Below are positions 58,701 to 64,000 of a stretch of 64,000 nt of DNA, in pieces. Below the pieces are notes generated by a model. The model worked only from the letters and a program-made list of their open reading frames with translations. It made no database searches and was not told where the DNA came from. Origin of the DNA: Progne subis subis (taxonomy: Eukaryota; Chordata; Aves; Passeriformes; Hirundinidae). Made by a program: the position numbers and the translations under genes. The stretch lies in contig JAKJHU010000082.1 of the NCBI GenBank assembly GCA_022316685.1, forward strand, positions 1,736,001 to 1,800,000, written 5' to 3'. Within the stretch, counting starts at the first letter, position 1, and each line of letters begins with the position of its first letter.

Positions 58701-61700
58701 TGTTATTTCTCATCAGCTTCATGAAGAGCAACTGTGTTTATGTATAGGAAGACTGCCAGTCTAAAACCAGTAAGGCACACGGGAAAGTAGGGTATTAATA
58801 AAGAGCTTTGGGCCTGTGTTCTGCAAGGGGATAAATAAGGAAGATAAGGAAACTTTGAATGCTTGGAAAATTTACTCCAAGCAAAATGTCACAGAATTGA
58901 AATTAAGCTGAAAGTTACATGAAGTTGTTTACAAAAGCAGTTGAATGAATGAATGGATTTTGAGTTCTGTCTTTGCAAATATGATACAATTCCCTTTGCA
59001 CTTACATCCTTTTTTAAAGTAATCTGAAAATAAACCAAACCCGACCGCTTGTTCATCTTGTTTAATGATGGGTTTTAAGCACTCTTTGTTCATATTCTTT
59101 TAAACATGTTTAGAGATCATTGTACACCCAAAAAGCAAAGTGATAAATTTTATTATTTGTGTGCCATGCAAAGTATGTCTGGGTGTGATTTTTCTGCTTC
59201 GTACATTGTTCTCCCTGTAGTACATTGCAAACAGTTTGTACTTAAATTCTACTGTTGCAAAATACTAATATGTTGTCCTTTATTTTGGCAAGCTGTAAAG
59301 ATGCAGAAATCGTAATGGACACGGAAGCATGAAAAGGAAGCCATTGTTCAACTAGCTGTAGCTTTCGTTCACTCTGTAGCTCTAATAAATGCAAGATGTT
59401 GAAAGGAAAGGAGCCAAATATTAGTGTGGTCCTGAGAGACCAAACAAATAATGGAGCTACTTAAATCTGTCATTCTTCTTTCATGATTACAGTCAAAATC
59501 TAAAATGTACACAGATGTTATTTTTGTATAGATTCTGTACAGATAGTTTTGGGGTTTCAGCATTGTTAAATTTTTTTTAATGTTTATAATACAACGATTT
59601 CCTTTTTTTTTTTTTTTCCCCTTTTTTTAAAGGAGTTTGTGGACTTTTAAAATGGAAGTCTAGTAGGCAGTCAGAGTGCAGGAGTCACTGATTCCTTGAG
59701 GGGCTGCTGCATTAGCAGGGTGGTCTTACCTGGTCAGTTCTGTGGGCAGGGTGCCAGCCTGGAGTGGCACACAGGCGTCTGGTGGCAGAGGCAGTAACTT
59801 TTCACACAGGCATGTCATGGTTTGCAGTGGGTGTTAGGGCTCTGCTTTTTGAGGACTAGGGGGTTCAGGCATTAATATCTGAGCCTCAGCTACTCTGGGG
59901 CAGAAATAATCCTCTGTGAGCAGAGGTGTCTGGTGCTCAGGTTGTCTTTGTTTTGGTGAAATTGTTTCCATGCTAATATTCCTGTGTTGGATCTCTGGAA
60001 GGAAAAGAACATAGGTTTGGGCTAAATCGTAATCCAGCAAGTTGCAGGTTGCTTAACCTTGCCTAATGCTCTCCATCTGAACCCCACAGCTGCTTACAGA
60101 ATAAGGGTCTCAACAGCTTCTGAAGGTCTTGCAGGAGTGAGGAAAGCAAATGAACCTGCTCTAAGCATGACTATCATATGTCAGTTCAGATTTTGCTGGA
60201 AAACTCCTACCTGTGTGTGCTCCCTGAGGCCTCATCTCCTCCCTTACATGTGCTGTAAGAAAACCAGGGCTCATGGGATGAAGGCACCCTTGATTGCAGG
60301 CTCTGACACCAGCTCTGAGCAATTCACTGAATCCTCTGCTCCTGTCTTTCCTTGAGCTTGTGTTGCTGTTTGTCTCAGAGCCTGACAAAATAAACACACC
60401 CAGGAAGATTTTTGTGGCAGGAAAATAGGCAAATTGATGTCTGGTACCTCTGCATCTTTGGTTCATGTCTGGAGGATAAGGCTGCTGGAGAAGAGGTGGT
60501 GGCCTGGACACAAAAACTTGGGAGAGCTGTTGCACTTGATTAGACTAAAATAGAGGTGACAGCAGTTAAAAAAACTCAAGCAGCTATTCCTGCTGAAGGG
60601 AGGTCCTTGCAAAGTGGTGAGTATGGTGTTTAGATGACATGAGAAACTTAGTATCGACCTCTTTTTCCCCAAATAGACCCCCAGGTGGTAGAAAAGTAGA
60701 GGAGGTATTTGGAAAATGCTGGGACACCAGCACTGAGCAGATTGACACATTCCTCCTACATCTGTTTGTCCCTGTAGCAGCACTATTCTTTAGCAGAAAC
60801 ACTTCTGTTCTTGCAGCATTTTATGACATGCAGTGCATTTAAATCGGGATTAAATCCCACTGAAGTAGTCAGTGGTGTTAGAGTGTAAAAACTGGTGGGA
60901 GAGAAGTCAGGAACCTTTATGATTCTCATTGCATCAGGAATTTGAGGTGTAGCTGCTGGCTGATGAGGAGGGAAATGTCCTCTGTGTCAGAGTGGATGTA
61001 TTTCTGTCAGAAGGAGGCTCTTGCTCCAAACCAAGCTTTGCCATTCTCGGGAAGGATAAGCAGGGGTGCTGTACATAGGCAATGTTTTTCCATCTGTATG
61101 TGTGTCAGACTGAGCACGATCCAGTTTAGCTGCATGGCCTGGCAGGGTCGGTGCTGCCACTGGAGCAGCAAATCCGGCGTGGCACCTTGTCAGAGCTGGG
61201 CTTGTCTCCAGCAGCTCATCCCACAACTCCAGGAGGCCAGATGGGGAGATTCCAGAGGTGAGCTCTGTTTGATCAGCTGTGGTGGAGTGTCCAGGCACCT
61301 CAGTGCTGGAGTCAAGTGTTCGGTGGGCGCGTGATGAACTGTTTGAACAAGATTCTCCCGTGGAAGGTGATGCTGCCTGACTTTCGTTAGTCACCAGTGT
61401 TCAGAGTTCAAAACTAACTGTTGTTTCACCTTTCCTGTAGTTGTATTTCAAAAAGGGACTTCTCAGCGGCAAGGGAGCAAACCTTGCTTTCCACCCTCCT
61501 ATTTGTTTTAATACAAGTGGAAGACAAAACTCCAAATTTGATGTCTTCATCAAATGGTGGATTATTTCAGTTCAGGCTTATTTCTGTTCAGAATTTATAT
61601 ATTTGCAATATACTCCATGCTGCTGGTAGGGTTGTGTTGAAGCCAAAGGCACTGAAAGATGATCAAATAATTCTCCCAGTGTATATTTAGGCTTAGAATC

Positions 61701-61890
61701 CAGCTTTTTTTGAGTTCATAACTGTCTAAAGTTTGCTGTATTTGACGGCATAGATGAGAAGCTGGTCTTGCAGAGGGTTTAGAAATTTTGTACAAAGTAC
61801 CACAGAAAGTGCACTAAAAAGCACATAATTAATCACTTCAGCAGCTCCTGCCCTATACAGCCACAACTCCAGCTGTCCGTTGTTGCCACA
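55745..61890 (+). other. Intron 2, later segment, no recognisable genes
   Basis: No exon was found. It includes an AT-rich unique-looking stretch at about 56840-57060, T15 at 59603-59617, and chance frames on both strands (up to 135 codons at 60987-61394, -). No transposon was recognised. Confidence 0.5.
59603..59617 (+). repeat. Poly(T) run, 15 bases
   Basis: A T run followed by CCCC and a further T7. The pyrimidine-only stretch spans 59598-59628. Confidence 0.85.
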
Positions 61891-61892
61891 TC

Positions 61893-62009
61893 ATTAAAGA
61901 CTGGATGTGGCACTCGATGCCATGATCTAGTTGAGGCGTTAGGGCCTGAGTTGGACTCGATGATCTTGAAGGTCTCCTCCAAACGAGACTTCCTGTGATT
62001 CTGTGATCA
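61893..62009 (+). mobile_element. CR1 LINE, short 3' tail, + strand
   Basis: It begins AAAGACTGGATGTGGCACTC and passes through CATGATCTAGTTGAGGCGTT. The canonical GTTGGACTCGATGATCTTGA-AGGTCTCCTCC follows, and it ends CTGTGATTCTGTGATC, the short terminal CR1 repeat. The copy is truncated at its 5' end to about 117 bp. It is nearly the same as the end of the copy at 52.1 kb and better preserved at the very end. Confidence 0.92.
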
Positions 62010-64000
62010 TTTGGCTGCACGAAGCCCCGTTATTTCTGTTTTTAAGGTATAAGAACAGTAATTTGATTGTCTCAAACATCTTAATGCCTCAACAATGAGA
62101 AAGGACCTACATATTTCCTTCTGAAATGTAATTGCCTGCAGGTACAAGTCACGTTTTCTGTCTGACCAGTGGTTATAAGGAAGCACGTGATGCCTTACAG
62201 GGGTTTGCAGCACATCTATAACCATCAGCAGTATTTTTGCACCATGTTTTTGCTGTGAGGGCTCTTTTTGCAGGAGGAATGAAACCATTTGCCATCACCA
62301 TCACAATTTTTCCCTTATGCAATGAAACATAAGTGTCATTATCACATATCATGATTTCATACTTGTCTCAGAATAATGTGGTATTTTATTTAATGGAATG
62401 CAGAATTTTCACAGTTAAGAGGTTTGAAAATAAAATGCTACATGGTTTCTGGCCTGCAACTTAGGATTCCTGCAACCAGGAATCTGCTGAAATCTCTTTT
62501 TTTGGGGATGTATGCTGTCAGTGGATGTTTTGCTCGTATGCTTCACTGGGGCTTTTATTTTCTCAGAAAAATAATGACATTAGCACATTCATAAATTAAT
62601 TTCATTTAGTTTTCAGGAAAGGAGAGCGATGCCTGCAGTTCTGCCTTTATGGATATGGAAGGTAAAGGAAGAGTGTAGGATTGATGGCATTGTAGGCAAC
62701 AGTCCCTGTGCCCATAATTTAAGAATGAGCTGAATACCTCTAAGGGAACATGCACAGGGAGGAAACTTAAACTCCTGGTTTTATGCTTTGCAATATTTCT
62801 GTGGAGTTTTTAGTACGATAAAAATGATGTTTTGGTTTTCTTTAGAAATAAACACATAAAGGTGACGTGGCAAACAAAAGACCCTTTTAATATCGTGCTG
62901 TAGCTCGCAACAAACTGCGCTACAGTTTTAGCTGTGTCAAGATTTCTATCCTGGATCCAGTTTTCAGAATTGTCAGCTCTGCAAGTCATCTTCAGTCTGA
63001 AACTTGGCAAGGTGTTTCTCTGTCAAGAATGTACTTTTTCAACTCGAGTGTATTTGGTTTCTTAATTTCTAGGATTTTATAAGCACTTCCAAGGCATTTG
63101 CTACTGTGATACCAGTGCGAGCGCTGAGGTGATTTTTTTCTGCAGCGTGTGTGTGCAAAATACTGATGATGAATGTCCAAGAAGATATGCTGTATTATCT
63201 GTTTAGTTAAAGCACACTTTGTGGTCAAAGGGATTGTAATGCTTATCATAGCAGGCAAGTCAGCCGCCCGGGGAGCTGTCACAGGGAAGGCACGGCGCAG
63301 GCTTTGCCGCAGAACTTTGCCAGTGTGTGCTAATCTGGAGTTGTGCATTGTATCTGCTCCTTTGTGGGGCTGATCTCCGGGCGGCTCGGGGCCGTGCTGC
63401 GGAGCAGGGAATCGCACAGCCATGTTCCCATGAATGGACGGGAGGATTAGACCAAAACCCCATTATCTGGCCAGGCCTCGGGAGGGATGGAGTGACAGAT
63501 CTCCTGCCTCAACTGGAGCTGCGTGCCACCCAGAGGAGTGCAAGGATGATTTATGTCAGAGGCTTTTTGTTGGAGAGCTTCCAAAGAAAGCAGTGAGACT
63601 GGTGTGGATTACTGTCTTCTGTCTTATTAAAAATAGTCTGGAAAACTGATCCCTTCCTTGCCCTGTCCATGAATTCTAGCACCCCAATCAGTGGTTTGGG
63701 TGTATAATACTTGCCCTGTGCCATTTGAAACGTGTTAACTGTGGAATTCCTTAAATATTATTTTTTCTTAGGCCACTCAGAAATGGTGTAGTTAAAGGAG
63801 ATAATGTTTTCCTGATTTGTTTATTTTACTTTGGTTTTGGGTCATAGCGGACATGATGTTGAGTCCTCTCCAACCACTGGCTGGTATCCAGACACGGCCA
63901 ATGTTAATGGGGAGAGAATTTATTCACACAGCATCTTTTCCTTCATCTTGGAGCTGTACTTTGCAAGAAGTGCTTCTCAGCCACCTCCTCAAGCCCTGTG
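62010..64000 (+). other. Intron 2, last segment in window, with a CpG-rich patch
   Basis: No exon was recognised up to the window edge. The next glypican exon is expected to be large (around 700 bp in the family), with several conserved cysteines, and would have been obvious. The only compositional anomaly is the CpG-rich patch at 63260-63440. Confidence 0.5.
63260..63440. promoter_or_regulatory. CpG-rich patch, candidate minor CpG island or enhancer
   Basis: About a dozen CpGs fall in some 180 bases (GCCGCCCGGGG, CACGGCGCAGG, CTCCGGGCGGCTCGGGGCCG, GCTGCGGAG, AATCGCAC), whereas nearby DNA has very few. No repeat signature is seen. It is too short for a standard CpG island. It could be an intragenic regulatory element, an alternative first exon, or the relic of a GC-rich insertion. 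Confidence 0.3.

Overview
This window looks like vertebrate nuclear DNA, most probably from a bird. It is AT-leaning, non-coding sequence with a low density of interspersed repeats. The recognisable repeats are pieces of CR1 LINE elements and solo LTRs of endogenous retroviruses, which is the usual avian mix. A songbird is my best guess from the style of the LTRs, but that is inference from memory. There are no bacterial operons, CRISPR arrays, phage genes, tRNA genes or rRNA genes.

The one real coding feature I can support is a single internal exon on the + strand at 7861-8022. It is 162 bp, has good splice sites on both sides and encodes part of a glypican N-terminal lobe. It corresponds in length, phase and motif to exon 2 of the GPC3/GPC5 subfamily. 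Everything before it (1-7860) is read as intron 1, with exon 1 lying upstream of the window. Everything after it (8023-64000) is read as intron 2, more than 55.9 kb long, because the large third glypican exon is not present. Which paralogue it is cannot be settled from this exon alone.

Layout: 1-7.9 kb holds intron 1 sequence with an unexplained set of duplicated short modules (220, 1111, 1132 and 2463) and a GC-rich stretch at 6.4-7.1 kb. The exon is at 7.9-8.0 kb. From 8 to 23.7 kb I recognise only homopolymer runs and small AT repeats. An ERV-type LTR lies at about 23.8-24.2 kb, a CR1 3' end at 29.5-29.9 kb and a short LTR at 30.5-30.8 kb. From 31 to 47 kb the sequence is mostly unique-looking, with candidate regulatory patches at 37.9 and 45.9-46.2 kb. 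From 47.5 to 55.8 kb is the repeat-rich part: an older CR1 tail, a CR1 reverse-transcriptase remnant, a younger CR1 tail carrying a long palindrome, and two ERVK-type solo LTRs in opposite orientations, each with a 6-bp target duplication (one exact, one with a single mismatch). From 56 to 64 kb there is a short CR1 tail at 61.9 kb and a small CpG-rich patch at 63.3 kb.

No previously undescribed multi-gene system is visible. The observations most worth checking are the glypican exon and its paralogue identity, the duplicated modules in intron 1, the palindrome in the CR1 copy, and the sense-oriented LTRs with their own TATA and poly(A) signals inside a glypican intron.
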